Shown: piece after piece, positions 1-11,068 of the stretch
Layout of the letters: each line of letters begins with the position of its first letter
Numbering within the stretch: position 1 is the first letter of the stretch
Source: Oegoconia quadripuncta
Lineage: Eukaryota > Arthropoda > Insecta > Lepidoptera > Autostichidae
Direction: 5' to 3'
Assembly: GCA_949316235.1 (NCBI GenBank)
Contig: OX438749.1
Location: forward strand, 11,674,914 to 11,738,913
DNA length: 64,000 nt
Program-made: the position numbers and the translations under genes
Notes under the pieces: model-generated
Databases searched by the model: none
Seen by the model: the letters and a program-made list of their open reading frames with translations, nothing else
What the model was told of the DNA's origin: nothing

Positions 1-648
1 AGCGACCGTTGGAATATAACATTGTGTATTGCGAACGCCACGCGCCGCCCGGGTGTGTGAAATCACGCGACACTTACTCATTTTAAAGTTTCATATCTCG
101 GAAATTAAGCGATGTATCGAAATATTTTTTTCACACGTATTTATTTTCTACAGAGATACGTGGACATAGAAAAGAAAATTAGTGAACATTCTTCATTATT
201 GGATTTAGGTTCGTTCTGTTTTAGGGGTATTTCTTTGAGGAATTGGTAACTCTAGCTGCCTACTGCCAAAGCAAGCGGGCTTCGTTGACGATCTTTTAAT
301 GCCGGCTCCGAACTATCGTCCAATACTCCATTATGGCTCCAAAACGATCGTTCAAAACAGACACTTCCTCTACACATCAATAGGCCACGTTCCAGACCCA
401 CACACTGTGGAAGATGTTTCTGCGCTATACTTCTTTGAGTGCAAATTATTTTTTACAAGTTTATAACCAACATAAAATTATAAAAATCTTGCAGTAACGA
501 AGATGGTGCATGCTAAGTATACTTAAGAATAGAACAAGGTAAATATCTTTTTAAGTTCTGTTTGGAAGAAATATTATTGTCCATTCTAGAGCCTTCGCCC
601 ATATTGATCTGATCCTGTAACTTAGCCAACTCCTTTGATCTGGGTATG
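1..648. other. Upstream flank, no gene recognised
   Basis: AT-rich sequence with no long open frame and no recognisable exon. Several stretches look like decayed dispersed repeats, but I could not define ends or a family. It may hold distal upstream sequence of the PIGQ gene. Confidence 0.4.
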
Positions 649-1284
649 ATTTAAGCGCTTATTACACTATCCTATTTGTAGGAAATCTAATTAGGAGCTA
701 TAATTAGGAAATCGGAAGATAGGAAGGGCTTATTAGACCACCTTTAATCCAGAGATTAATTCGGCATACATTACTGGTAAGGATATTTGAATTAACGGAG
801 CCAAGCATTTAGGATAGAAGTAGTGCGGTCGGTTAGGACCTTCCAATCTACTAAATCGGAATCTAACTGTTCTAACTTCGATTACACCTTCCTATTTCCT
901 AATTTTAACCGCCTCCGTGGCTCAATGTAAACAACATTGGGTTTACGATTTGAAGGTCGCGGGTTCGATCCCCAGCGGGGTACATGTTTAAGTACTCTGT
1001 TTGGTTGGTGGTAGGGCATTTTAAATATCCGCCTGGCTAGCTCCCACCATCTTAACTAAATCTGCCACCAAGCAGCGATGTTAATAGCATTGTTGTGTTC
1101 CGGTTGTCAGAGATAAGATAGCCAGCCCTCCAAATGTGTTGGGGTTTCCGGGTCAGTACGCTTCCACCTTCGACCTCATCTTCACTTAAACTCAGGTGTG
1201 ATTGAGGTCAAGTACCAAACCGCTGTGCATAAAAAAAATAGTTTTCCTAAAAATAGGATACTGTAATTTAATGGTAAGCGCTAA
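649..1284. repeat. MITE-like foldback element interrupted by a SINE
   Basis: A stretch of about 40 bp at 649-690 (TTAAGCGCTTATTACACTAT and on) recurs as an imperfect inverted copy at 1241-1284. The two ends bracket about 220 bp of element sequence plus a SINE at 909-1240. No transposase frame is present, so this would be a non-autonomous DNA element. Superfamily is not assigned. Confidence 0.45.
909..1240 (+). repeat. tRNA-derived SINE, copy 1
   Basis: The 5' end resembles a tRNA gene, with an A-box-like start (CTCCGTGGCTCAATG) and a B-box (GGTTCGATCCCC). A tRNA-unrelated body follows and the element ends in an A-rich tail near 1231-1240. A second copy with the same head and body lies at 7281-7576, which shows a dispersed repeat and not a functional tRNA. 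A short TTTCCTAA on both sides may be its target duplication. Confidence 0.7.
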
Positions 1285-1547
1285 ACATGCACGAACTATC
1301 TCTCTCTCTCTACACGTGGAAGATTGGACGAACAGTTGGATGGACTATTGGACCAAAGAGTAGAACAATACAATCTTGGACGTTAGTTTGGACTTTTGGA
1401 GCCGGCATTCTAGTAGATAAAAATAATATTAATTCGCATTTTGTAACCAAACCAACAAAGTGAATTTAATGACCACGCTAACCAATCGAGTGTTTTTCAC
1501 CGTTGGTGGCTATGTATTTGTTATTTATTTGAAATATATAAATAATT

Positions 1548-4500
1548 ATGGCACGCTCTTTGAGGTTATTGGTGCCTACTTTTCCAGTTAATGCAAGGGA
1601 TGCAATTTATTTTCGAGGTTATATGAATATTTCAGAAAAATGTGAAATTGTTATTTATGTGACTGAATTCAGTACGAAAAACGAAGAGATAATGATGGAA
1701 CGGGAACTCAATAATGGACATACCATATACGGGTATTGCACTGATAATCCCAAAAAAAACAATAAGACACACACTAGAAATTGTTTAATTTTAGAGAAAA
1801 TCGAAAGCCCTAAAATCAACAAATTAATCATTGATGGTAAAAAAATTGATCCAATTGAAAATTGTTTAATCATGTTATATGATCATAGCCGAATTAAAAA
1901 TTCCGAGACTTTGTGCGACACCAAGGACTATTTTTTAACTTTGCATTACTTGATGCAAAATGATGCTCCAATTCAAGATATATCATATGAGCCTATATGG
2001 AGAAGTTCATACTGGTTGTCATCTTCAATGTTTGCACAACATTTGCTAAATTATTTGAATATGGTGGTTTGGCTTAGCAGAACTATCAGAAAATCTAAAA
2101 AGGTAAATCTGTAAAATAAGCTACTTCAATAATTTTATGTAACATGTTAGTGAATAGTAAACTTCAATTCGCACTGGGCCCGTGTGGTGGAATATGGCCC
2201 ATACCCTCTCAGTGAGAGCAGTCTGTGCCCCAACAGTGAGGATGTGAACAGTAAACAACACAATAGTTTTATGTTCTACTTATAATAATATAAGTAATAA
2301 CACCTATAAGCATTAGGTGCTTATTCACTGCAAGAAGAACAGATGATTTCACTTTCTGAAAGGAGCTATCGTTTCAGAAAGTGAAATCATGTGCTACTAA
2401 GCACAGTATTATTAGTCCCTACAGTAGTACAATGCCTTTGTTGTTGCCTGCCTGTCATATGACATCCCTTCATTTGCCAAATTGCGACACACACACACAT
2501 AACAATAGAAATTATATTGTGTTTTGTGTGTTATAAGAATAATAAGATATGCAAGGAAATTTGTCAAAATTTCACAAAATTGAAAATAAAATCTTTACTT
2601 GAACTTTATTGAATTTGTAATATATTTGCCAGTATTTTTGTCGCTCACAATAAGACTACAAATTTTGGGCTCTAAGCAGCACTGAGCACCATTCAAAAAT
2701 ATTTTAAATCACATGTGTCTGTCTGTCCTTGCCGTTCAATCCTGTATATGAAGCATGCTCACGGGATGCAACCTGCGCAGCCTTCCTTCCTGCAAACTAT
2801 CCAGCATCACTCTACTTATGTACTTGTATGTCTAAAACTTGTAGTAGTTTGGACATACTAACAGACAAATGCATAAAAGCCCCATTATTATTTTCAATAC
2901 AATAAATTCACATTCAATAAATGTTATCATATTTTATATTGAAATAAATGTTAGAAATTAGCATTTCGTCGCTTAAGTTCTAACACCGCTAACTCAAAAT
3001 GATTGACTTCAGGAAAGCCAAAAACGTCTCATTTATGACTTATGTGGTGTTTTCAAAGCGATGTTCACTCTGATATATGCTATGTTTTTGTTTACGATAT
3101 AATGCGTCGCCATTGGACAATTATCTTGTTATTCATTGGTCAAACTACATGTCATCATGTCAAAACAACCATTTTTTTAGTTATGCGGTGTTAGAACTTA
3201 AGTGACTATTTGCTGTTCATAAACATGTTTTATGATTTTCAAGAAAATTTTTCTGTACAGGTCTCGTTGAAACAAGGTAATCTAATTCTGGCTGTATTAT
3301 CAGACATTATATTGGGATATCTAGTTTTAGAATTGCTGCTTACTCATGATAAACAAGAGTTAAGTGCTACATTAATGGGAGTTTTGGAGGTAGGTAACAG
3401 TAAGACAATCATGAATTTTTTTGCAAGACACCATAAACTATGGGATTTTGTACTATCTACTAGGACTAGACTCCTTTTTTATCATACACAGTTATGCACA
3501 ACAATTTAGTCAATCACACCAGGTGGTGAGTGAAGATGAGACAACATTTAAAATTACTCTACCACCAATCAAATATTATACCCCATTGGGAATCAAGCGA
3601 TTTCTCGCGTCCTTCATTCGCTCTCCATTCTAGAAATTTAATGCCACACTGGCCATTAGATCTTTGAGCTTGCCCTGCCCACAGGCACTTCAATATTAGG
3701 TGACTTTCGTTCTTATACTGATTTCTTAATTCCTGATCCGATCTCGTAGTGAAACACCGAGTCTCGCCCTCTCCATAGCTTGTTACCTGACCTTGATCTT
3801 TCTTATGAGGCTCATAGCGAGAGATCACGTTTTACTGCCATAAATAATCGCTTGTAACACATATTGAAAAGACTTTCGTCTATGCACTGAGGTATTTTGA
3901 CGAGAAGTTCTTGCGCAGTTTCCCATCAAAGTTGAATTCGACGATTGGCCTCTTTCTCGAAATTGGGCCTATCTCATCGAATCTCTTGTCCTAGGTAGAC
4001 GTATTTGTCTACAATTTCGAGAATGGAGTTCCCAACTGATATTGGTCTGAACATGACACGGGCATTCGCCAAGTGATATACTCGCCATTGAAGTTGATAC
4101 CGAATGCCGAGTATAATACATCTGGTGCGATAATGAACCTGAAAAGTATCGGAAAAATAACGTCTCCCTGCCTCACGCCTCTCTGCAGTGGAATTGCCCT
4201 TGTTGTTACGCTTGTTACGCCCAGGAATACAAATTGATCCTGTACTCGGTCCGACATAGTGGCATTGTTACATAAACACTTACCCATAGTCAATATGGCG
4301 CAGCTGGAGAGATTGCGGCACCGCCCAGGTTTCGATGAATCGAAGAAGGCTTATTCATAGTCCACAAAGGCTAAACATAGTGGCAAGTTGTACTTATTTT
4401 TGTGTAGAAGTGGTCTATATGGTACCATAGCCTGTTCGGAAACCGGCTTGTTCGGGAGGCTGGTAATCTTCAAACCTACTTGCGAGACGATTCGTGATTT

Positions 4501-7500
4501 TGTTTGTACAGTTTATGTATATACATGTTTCAGAACTGAGATAGGCCTATAGTTGTTCAATAGTGTTATCACCCTTTTTCAAAAATAGTATCTCTGTTCC
4601 TCTATACCATGCCTCCGGCGTTACACCCTAATGCAAGACGGAAGTGAAAATCTTCTGAAGGACTTTAAGTACCGGTGTTCCACCCGCTTTCGGTTGATCA
4701 AAATCAGCCGGGTGATTCCGTCATCACCCGGCGGCGCCTTGTTGTTTTTCAGCTGTTTAATGGTTATCTCATATAGACTGATGCCCGGGATATCTTACGG
4801 GTCAGCTCTAGGTTCTAGCTGCTAACAGATTTAGCGACCGAGGTATAAAGCTGTCCACTGAATCTCTCGTAGGTACTCCCTCTCGCTCTGCCCAATAGAC
4901 ATAGTGCCTTGCAAACAGTTTGGAGTTTGTTCCGCTCTTTTACCTCCTTAATACTGTTTGTATCGTGCCTCAAGGATTTCCAGTTCCGTCTACTGAGCTG
5001 ATATGCTTCAGTGTCCCTGGATGTCTGTAGTATTATCGAACGACGTTAGAGGCGTGGGTATCTTACGGGAGCTTTTGCAGTCAAATTTTTATGGCGAGGA
5101 GGGGTAAAATTTTGGACCCAACCCTATGGACAGCTTCTATCAATCTGTCATTAATCTCTTATGCTTTTACTTTATATTAAGTTTTAATGTACCTCTTACC
5201 ATTCGGTGATCGCTGCCGGTTTTCCCCATGCCGAGTGCAGTGCGTATACCTGTATAACCTACACCAAATACCTCTTTGATATTCTGAGTATAAGGTTTAC
5301 AAGCCTGCTCGACACACTTCCGTTGTGGTAATATTGTTAACAAGAAGGGACTTATGGACGAGAAACGGACATCCCCTTAGAAGACAGGTGGTCGCTCTTA
5401 CCGGACTTCAGGGTTATCGTGCCTTCATCCTCTTAGAGCTTCGGAGAACCCTATTATGTCCCAACGTTACCTACCTATTTCCTCTTGCAGCTCTTTTAAC
5501 TGCTTCTCGTCCGCCCTGAGCGTGCGTATGTTATGTGTTGGTAACAGTTGGCCACTTTTTGTTGGGGGATCGCAGATTCTTAGCACCCGATGCCCTGCCG
5601 TTACTATGACCGCTACGATTCTTTTTCTGTCTGGTTGGCGATTGCAGACTTTGAGGGCTTTAGACCAGTGACGCTGCTGCCCATCACTGGATAAAGATGT
5701 CAACATTATATTGCCATTAGGGGTAAATGTTTCTGTGGATGAATAGAAACATTTATTCCCGAATTATGTTTATATCTATGAATATTTGTCCATTATCTAC
5801 ATCTAGTATCCATACCCAGAGTGGGACTAGATAATTGGTGTGCCTAAGTGTCCAAAATATTTATTATTATACATTCATTTCAGAAATTGGTGAACTTACT
5901 GTATTCTTTATTGAAATGGTTAATGGGCGCTCCAGCTGGACTTAAACTGAACAATTCCTTCAATAAAATGTTAGGAAGATATTTCTCTTACCATATTCAA
6001 CTTTGGTGGTTATTTTTAGGTAATTAACGCTTATTAATTTATTTTTCAAGCATCCAATTTCAATGATTAAGGGGTCTGGTTTGCAGGGAAAGGATAATAT
6101 AATAAAAGTTAAATATGTCCCAAGTTACATTCGTAGCAGTCGAAGCATCCACTGGAAACCAAATATTCAACATGTATTGTTTTTAATTTTTCAGATGTTA
6201 CTGGGGAGAAATTAGATGTAATATTGTATCTATTTAACTACGTGGGATATTTAGGAATCACATTTCAAGCTGCAATGATCTCTGACATGATATGTGTTGC
6301 CACATTCCATTCTTATTGCATTTACGTGTATGCTGCAAGGTAAAGCCCAATATTCACAACATAGACTCTATATTTTTAGAGACACTTATTTGAGTGATCC
6401 AGGATATTAATAATATGGTGTGATAACTTATAAAAATATGTTTTAATAATTTACAACAGTCCCACTAATGCATCATTCTTCGATCGCTAAAAATTCGTCG
6501 TTTAGTTCGCTTGCGCTTGACCACTAACTAGTCTGGCCATCAATCTAGCCAATTGAAAAAACTCAAATATGGTTCCACGTAAGCGCCCTAATTTTTGATG
6601 ATAACATTAGAATTTTAGTAATATTTGTATGCTGGAAAGAAGTGGAAGTCTGTAGTCAGTGGCTACCCCTACGGCAAACAGGCGTATTGTACCTATGTAT
6701 TTATACGAGGGTTGTCCAGAAATAGCGAAATGGATTTACAGTTTTTCAGAATATTCCCCTCCAACCCCTATGCATTTATGCATTTGGGTGAACCAGCTTC
6801 TAAATATTTGAAAACTTATCTTGTCGAAAAATAGTCATTTTATATATCCTTCATGGAAATATTTGCCCGCAATGACCACTGGTAATCGCAGAGTTTTGGG
6901 AAACAACCAATAAGGCTATGTTCACAATCGCTTAGTAATTTTTATTACATCCCACAGGAAGATAAGATGTTCACCTGTAACGATAAAATAATAATGCTAT
7001 GTAATTTTCCAGGTTGTTTAATATCCAGATATCAGGACTCATCGCTTTGCTAAGATTATTCGTTGGCCGCAAATTCAATCCTCTTAGAGGTGGTATTGAC
7101 TCATGTGAATATACAAATCAAGAACTATTTGTGGGCACTGTGGCCTTTACTATTTTATTATTATTACTGCCTACAACAGCTATGTATTACATTGTATTTA
7201 CACTGGTAAGTTGAAAATTATTTTAAGTACACGCGCGACAACCATAGCACTTCCAGCATAAGCAAATTTCGCTGCATTTAACCACCTCCGTGGCTCAATG
7301 TCCTACGATTCGGAGGACGCAGGTTCGATCCCCAGCGGGTTACATGTTTAGTACTCGGTTTGGGCCATATTAAATGTCCGCCTGGCTAGCTACCACCATA
7401 CCACCTACATCTGCCGCCAAACAGCAATGTTATTAGCATTGTTGTGTTCCGGTTAAGATAGGCAGTTCCCAAATAAGATGGGGTTTCCGTGTCACTACGC

Positions 7501-10500
7501 TTCCACCTTTAGCCTCATCTTCACTTAACATCAGGTGTGATGAGGTCAAGAGCAAACCCGTTGTGCATAAAAAAAATTGCGGTAACGTTGCGCGGCCAGC
7601 TTATACTGGTATGCTACGGTCGTCGTGCCGGCAAGCAGTTTTGCAGCATTAAAAGATATAAAAAGTGGTAAATAGGTGGCTATTATGGTCTTAGGTTTAT
7701 ACGTATATAATTTTCTAACTAATCGCCGCTACGTACTTTGTGCTAATAGTATACCTAAATGCGAAAGTTTGGATGTTTGTTTGTTGCTCAATCACGGCGA
7801 AAGGAATGAACGGATTTGGATGAAATTTGGCATATAAGTAGAACATACCCTGGATTAAGGACATAGGATATTTTTTATGCCGATAAAGTGAGTAGTTCCC
7901 GCGGGGCAAACAATTTTCCGCGGTAAAGTTATTCCACGCAGGCGAAGCCGCGGGCGGAAAGATAGTTTGTCATATTTATAAGATTGGGATACTTGTATTT
8001 TTCTATAGGCCTAGTCTTGCCATAAATATTGGTAGAACGAAATCATCGTTTTCTCTATTACGTACATAAAATACTGCTATTAGTTACATAATCTAAGTAC
8101 TATTAATCGCGGGAAGTCACTGGTCCACGGCCTGTAGGCGCTTCCAACTGGTCATTCTGAAAATCTATATGGAGGGCTATGCTCAGCAGTGGACGGCCTG
8201 TGGTTGATATGATGATGAGTGTAATTTTTTTGTTTCAGTTCAGGCTTCTCTCGTTAGTGGTCCAGTACAGCCTAGCCAAATTAATTTATTTGGTACAAAC
8301 TCTGCCTTTGTATGTCGTAACATTATGGTTGGTGCAATCGCCTAAAGTAGCAGGTAAATATTCTCACTATTTATTATTATTAGTAACCCATACTGTCCCA
8401 CTATTCTTAGGTAATATTTTTGTGCTATCTTAGTTGCGACAAAGGTTAGGCTTCTTTGTTTATTCCCGAATCAATTGATTTTTAGTGTTCCGTATCATCA
8501 GTGACGGATTAACCCTTAATCAAATTAAGCAATTGCCTAGGGCATCACGTCTGGGGGGGCACCAGAAGAAGCACAAAAAAATCCGTCCTTAGGGCTTCAC
8601 GTCTCACTCTCACGTCACCAAAAACCACACCAAAAAAAGTTTATAGGACTAATTTGAAAATTCGCGCGTTTTAAGTTAACATAAGAGCCGACCTAGAGTT
8701 ACCCCGCTCTCCCGCTTGCGCCCACTCGCTGCCCGCTAGTCTAGTGCATTCGGCAATTCGAAAGTACCGGTATTGCGATCAGCCAATCACAAACCACCCC
8801 TTCCCCGCGGGCTGGCACCCCCGCATATCTGTCAATCAAACTGCAGAATACAGTCAGCACAGAAAAATCTAGTTAACACATATCCAGAAGACCTTAACAC
8901 CGAATTAATAACAGAAATTCAACAGTTTCATTCATATGTCATAAATAAAATAAGTTCCAGACCCAGTGATTCGGCTCGTACAAGTTTACATCAAACTCAC
9001 GCACAATAATTGTATAAAATAATACATGACGATAAAATAGAATCAGCTTTCCCTAATGTGGAAACAGCCCTGCGTATATTTTTATCGCTTATAAATTGCT
9101 CATCGGAACGTTCTTTTTCAAAATTAAAAATATTAAAAAATGAAAAAAGGACAAAGATTATTCAAGAAAGGCTCGATAATTTATCGATATTATACATAGA
9201 GTCCGATATTTTAAAAACGTTAGACGTTAATACTATCTTACATGAATTCAATGCCCGGAAAAGCCGCAAGGCGCATTTCAATAAATAAATAAATTATGCT
9301 TTAGTTTTTATGGTTGTCGCACACTCCACTTCTAAGGTGCGTTATCTATCTCATCATCTTATTTTACAAAAAAACTAATGTCTTGACCACACAGTTCCAA
9401 AAAAAAAAAATTACACCACCAACCAACATTTAAAATATAAAAATATTTTTGCAGTAGACTATCGTGTAGCCTACTTAGCTGTGATAATTTTCCTTTCAAT
9501 TTTCTTCAAAAATACTACTGTTACGAATGCTTTTCTAATTTTCAATAGTAACGATTTAAGTGCTAAGGGAAACAAATACCTAACTAAAATTTAAAAATAA
9601 TTAAAATTAATTATTATTATTTGTTAAAATGACTACTTTGAAAGTTTTACAATTGATAGATACGGAGTGATATAAGGGTATCGAAAATTATTTCAGAAAA
9701 CCCGCAATATCTTGGAAAGACCTGGACCCCTATTCTCGCACACTCGACATTTGTCTATCGATAGACATTGGCATGCCTATCTCTTTCACACTTATATACG
9801 TGTGTAAAAGTGACAAACCTATTGATGTCGTTCGACATTGAAATCTCGAATGCGCGAGAATCGGGTTCCAGGACCCCGATTCTCGCACGTTCGACATTTA
9901 CGGTCGATAGACATCCATAGGTTTGTCACTTTTGCACGCCCTTATTAGTACGAAAGAGATAGTTATACCAATGTCTATCGACAGTGAAATCTCGAACGCA
10001 CGAGAATCGGGGTCCTGGAGCCTGATTCTCACATGAATGAGCGAGAATAGGGGTCCAGGACCTCTCACACTCGACATTTGTCTATCTCTTTCACACTTAT
10101 ATACGTGTGTAAAAGTGACAAACCTATTGATGTCGTTCGACATTGAAATCTCGAGTATGTGAGAATCAGGCTCCAGCACACCCCGATTGTCGCATACTCT
10201 TACTCTCGATAGACATCAATAGGTTTGTCACTTTTGCTCTCGCTTATAAGTGTGAAAGAGATGGACATGCCAATCTGGAACAATAGTGAAATGTGGAATA
10301 CGCAAGAAACAGGTCCCAATCGACGATACCCCCCCCCCCTCCCCCCCCCCCCCACACACACAAAAGGAACGAATGAATAAATAAAACAACCAACCCTCCA
10401 ATTTACACGTACGGGGGCACCCTATTTTTTTTAATACAATACTTTGTAGGTGTTAAGATCTTAGCGACTAAAAAAACGGCTGTAACATAATACATGTTAG

Positions 10501-11016
10501 TTGGTTTCTAATTTGACTATGGAACCCTACAAAGGTACTCATAGTACGGAACACTGATTGCTCAAGTCGCCTTTGGTAGTTTTTTTTTCTATAATAAATC
10601 ATTTATTTTTCCAGACCATCTTTGTTAGTACAGTCACCTATAACTGTGTATATACACCTATAGAATGCAGTAGTTATCTCAGAATACCACAAACGCTTTA
10701 TAATTTTAAGAGCTCCTTAACATCGTTTCGTCGCTTTGAATGTGATAAATTATTTAAAGATACATTTAGTTAAGAAGCGTTTGAGTTTATGGGCGTTTGC
10801 CAGCTTTGGTCCTGAATTGTTTTTATATTTCTAGGGAACATTTTATTGGAGATGGTGAATAACAGGGAAGGTAGCCCTTCAGTACTAAAAGTCAAACTGT
10901 TTAACACATCTCTTGGTGAATTAGTGAAAAAATTCAAACCACCCGTTGAGGCGCTCAAACAGTTTGAATGGACTAATGTGCTCTCCAATGTATTTATCGG
11001 AAAACAACTGATTTAA
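1548..11016 (+). CDS. PIGQ: Phosphatidylinositol N-acetylglucosaminyltransferase subunit Q (GPI1 family)
   Basis: Subunit of the ER-membrane complex that transfers GlcNAc from UDP-GlcNAc to phosphatidylinositol, the first step of GPI anchor synthesis; PIGQ is thought to stabilise the complex. Seven exons join in frame: 1548-2102, 3261-3389, 5884-6019, 6195-6339, 7013-7205, 8239-8353 and 10835-11016, giving 484 aa. All introns follow GT-AG. Exon 1 carries the soluble N-terminal region. Exon 3 holds the family hallmark [12 protein letters not shown] (residues 240-251); exons 4-6 are hydrophobic membrane segments, including the LLPTTAMYY stretch in exon 5. Length is slightly below vertebrate PIGQ. 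The ATG at 1548 was chosen because the following VPTFPV region fits the family N-terminus; a second ATG lies at 1623. Introns are filled with transposon debris. Confidence in identity is high; the first exon is the most divergent part. Confidence 0.9.
2343..2390. repeat. Perfect 19-bp hairpin in PIGQ intron 1
   Basis: The arm 2343-2361 (ATGATTTCACTTTCTGAAA) is exactly repeated in inverse at 2372-2390, with a 10-nt loop. Pairing stops at both outer edges, so it is not the visible end of a larger foldback. It could be a small-RNA hairpin, a deleted MITE or chance. Confidence 0.6.
2969..3205. repeat. MITE-like foldback in PIGQ intron 1
   Basis: The ends are inverted copies built around CTTAAGTTCTAACACCGC, at about 2970-2990 and 3180-3203, with about 190 bp between them and no coding capacity. 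It ends about 55 bp before exon 2 of PIGQ. Confidence 0.6.
3560..5706 (-). mobile_element. Degenerate RTE-type LINE, antisense in PIGQ intron 2
   Basis: Read on the minus strand, three conserved stretches appear in the right order. Near 5470-5706 is an endonuclease N-terminus containing [20 protein letters not shown]. At 4009-4293 is reverse transcriptase with [13 protein letters not shown]. At 3600-3830 is the C-terminal tail with [17 protein letters not shown], the WQWAGH-type motif of RTE-like ORFs. Stops, frameshifts and missing segments break it up, and total length is shorter than a full element. Assigned to the RTE clade by motif memory only. Confidence 0.7.
5718..5871 (+). repeat. SINE body fragment
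   Basis: Matches the body of the SINE seen complete at 24551-24756 and, inverted, at 59655-59897 and 63138-63364. Shared segments include ACATTTATTCCCGA, the TCCATTATCTA region and GGGACTAGATAATTGGTG. The tRNA-like head is missing. It ends about 10 bp before exon 3 of PIGQ. Confidence 0.55.
7281..7576 (+). repeat. tRNA-derived SINE, copy 2 (PIGQ intron 5)
   Basis: Same head, B-box (GGTTCGATCCCC), body and A-rich end as the copy at 909-1240, with small deletions. It shows that the first copy is one member of a dispersed family. Confidence 0.7.
7738..7968 (+). repeat. Helitron-like dispersed repeat, copy 1
   Basis: Contains GCGAAAGTTTGGATGTTTG, a central GATGAAATTTGGCATAT segment, GATAAAGTGAGTAG, and ends in CCGCGGGCGGAAAGATAGT. 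Related copies lie at 44268-44514 (+), 58490-58605 (+), 60262-60425 (-) and as a fragment at 55030-55150. There are no inverted ends and no coding capacity. The short GC-rich end is what I associate with lepidopteran non-autonomous Helitrons; that class assignment is an inference. Confidence 0.55.
8110..8219 (+). repeat. RTE-type LINE 3' end fragment
   Basis: A short piece resembling the extreme 3' end of RTE-like LINEs: a CTCAGCAGTGGACGGCCTGT stretch followed by a GATATGATGATGAG tail. It lies just before exon 6 of PIGQ. Similar tails occur at 50350-50458 (+) and in the SINE at 42200-42518. Confidence 0.5.
8503..9291 (+). pseudogene. hAT transposase C-terminal remnant (PIGQ intron 6)
   Basis: Two frames, 8773-9009 and 9010-9288, are in the same register and separated by a single TAA at 9007-9009. 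Read through that stop, the segment gives [19 protein letters not shown], then [14 protein letters not shown] and [15 protein letters not shown]. These are the marks of the hAT dimerisation region at the C-terminus of hAT transposases. The catalytic core is absent. Upstream, 8503-8560 resembles a hAT-type end (AGTGACGGATTAACCC and a run of G), but no matching right end was found. It is a dead fragment. Confidence 0.75.
9715..10316. repeat. Cluster of alternating palindromic units in PIGQ intron 6
   Basis: About four units of roughly 145-155 bp lie head to head and tail to tail. Recurring words are ATTCTCGCACACTCGACATT, TATCGATAGACAT, CTCTTTCACACTTATA and GTGACAAACCTATTGATGTC, with their reverse complements such as CGCGAGAATCGGG. 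Each unit is itself close to palindromic. There is no coding capacity. It looks like a foldback element that has amplified in place. Confidence 0.65.
10330..10363. repeat. Poly(C) and CA simple repeat
   Basis: A run of mostly C broken by one T, followed by ACACACAC. Such a tract is prone to length errors in assembly. Confidence 0.8.
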
Positions 11017-11062
11017 GATTTTAGTGAAGTGATAGTTATAAGGTTTATTAAATTATTAGTAA

Positions 11063-11068
11063 AATAAA
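11063..11068 (+). promoter_or_regulatory. PIGQ poly(A) signal
   Basis: AATAAA lies 47 bp after the PIGQ stop codon (11014-11016), in the expected place for the transcript end. Confidence 0.7.

Noticed and set aside
1655..1873. Minus-strand hydrophobic frame
   Set aside because: Antisense shadow of PIGQ exon 1.
2485..2505. CA microsatellite
   Set aside because: Ordinary short tandem repeat with nothing unusual around it.
3210..3509. 99-codon open frame as a separate gene
   Set aside because: Its middle is PIGQ exon 2 (3261-3389); the rest is intron read-through.
10558..10773. Open frame with a plausible acceptor (TTTTTCCAG) before the last PIGQ exon
   Set aside because: PIGQ exons 6 and 7 join cleanly in phase without it, the peptide does not resemble the family, and it has no following donor that keeps frame.
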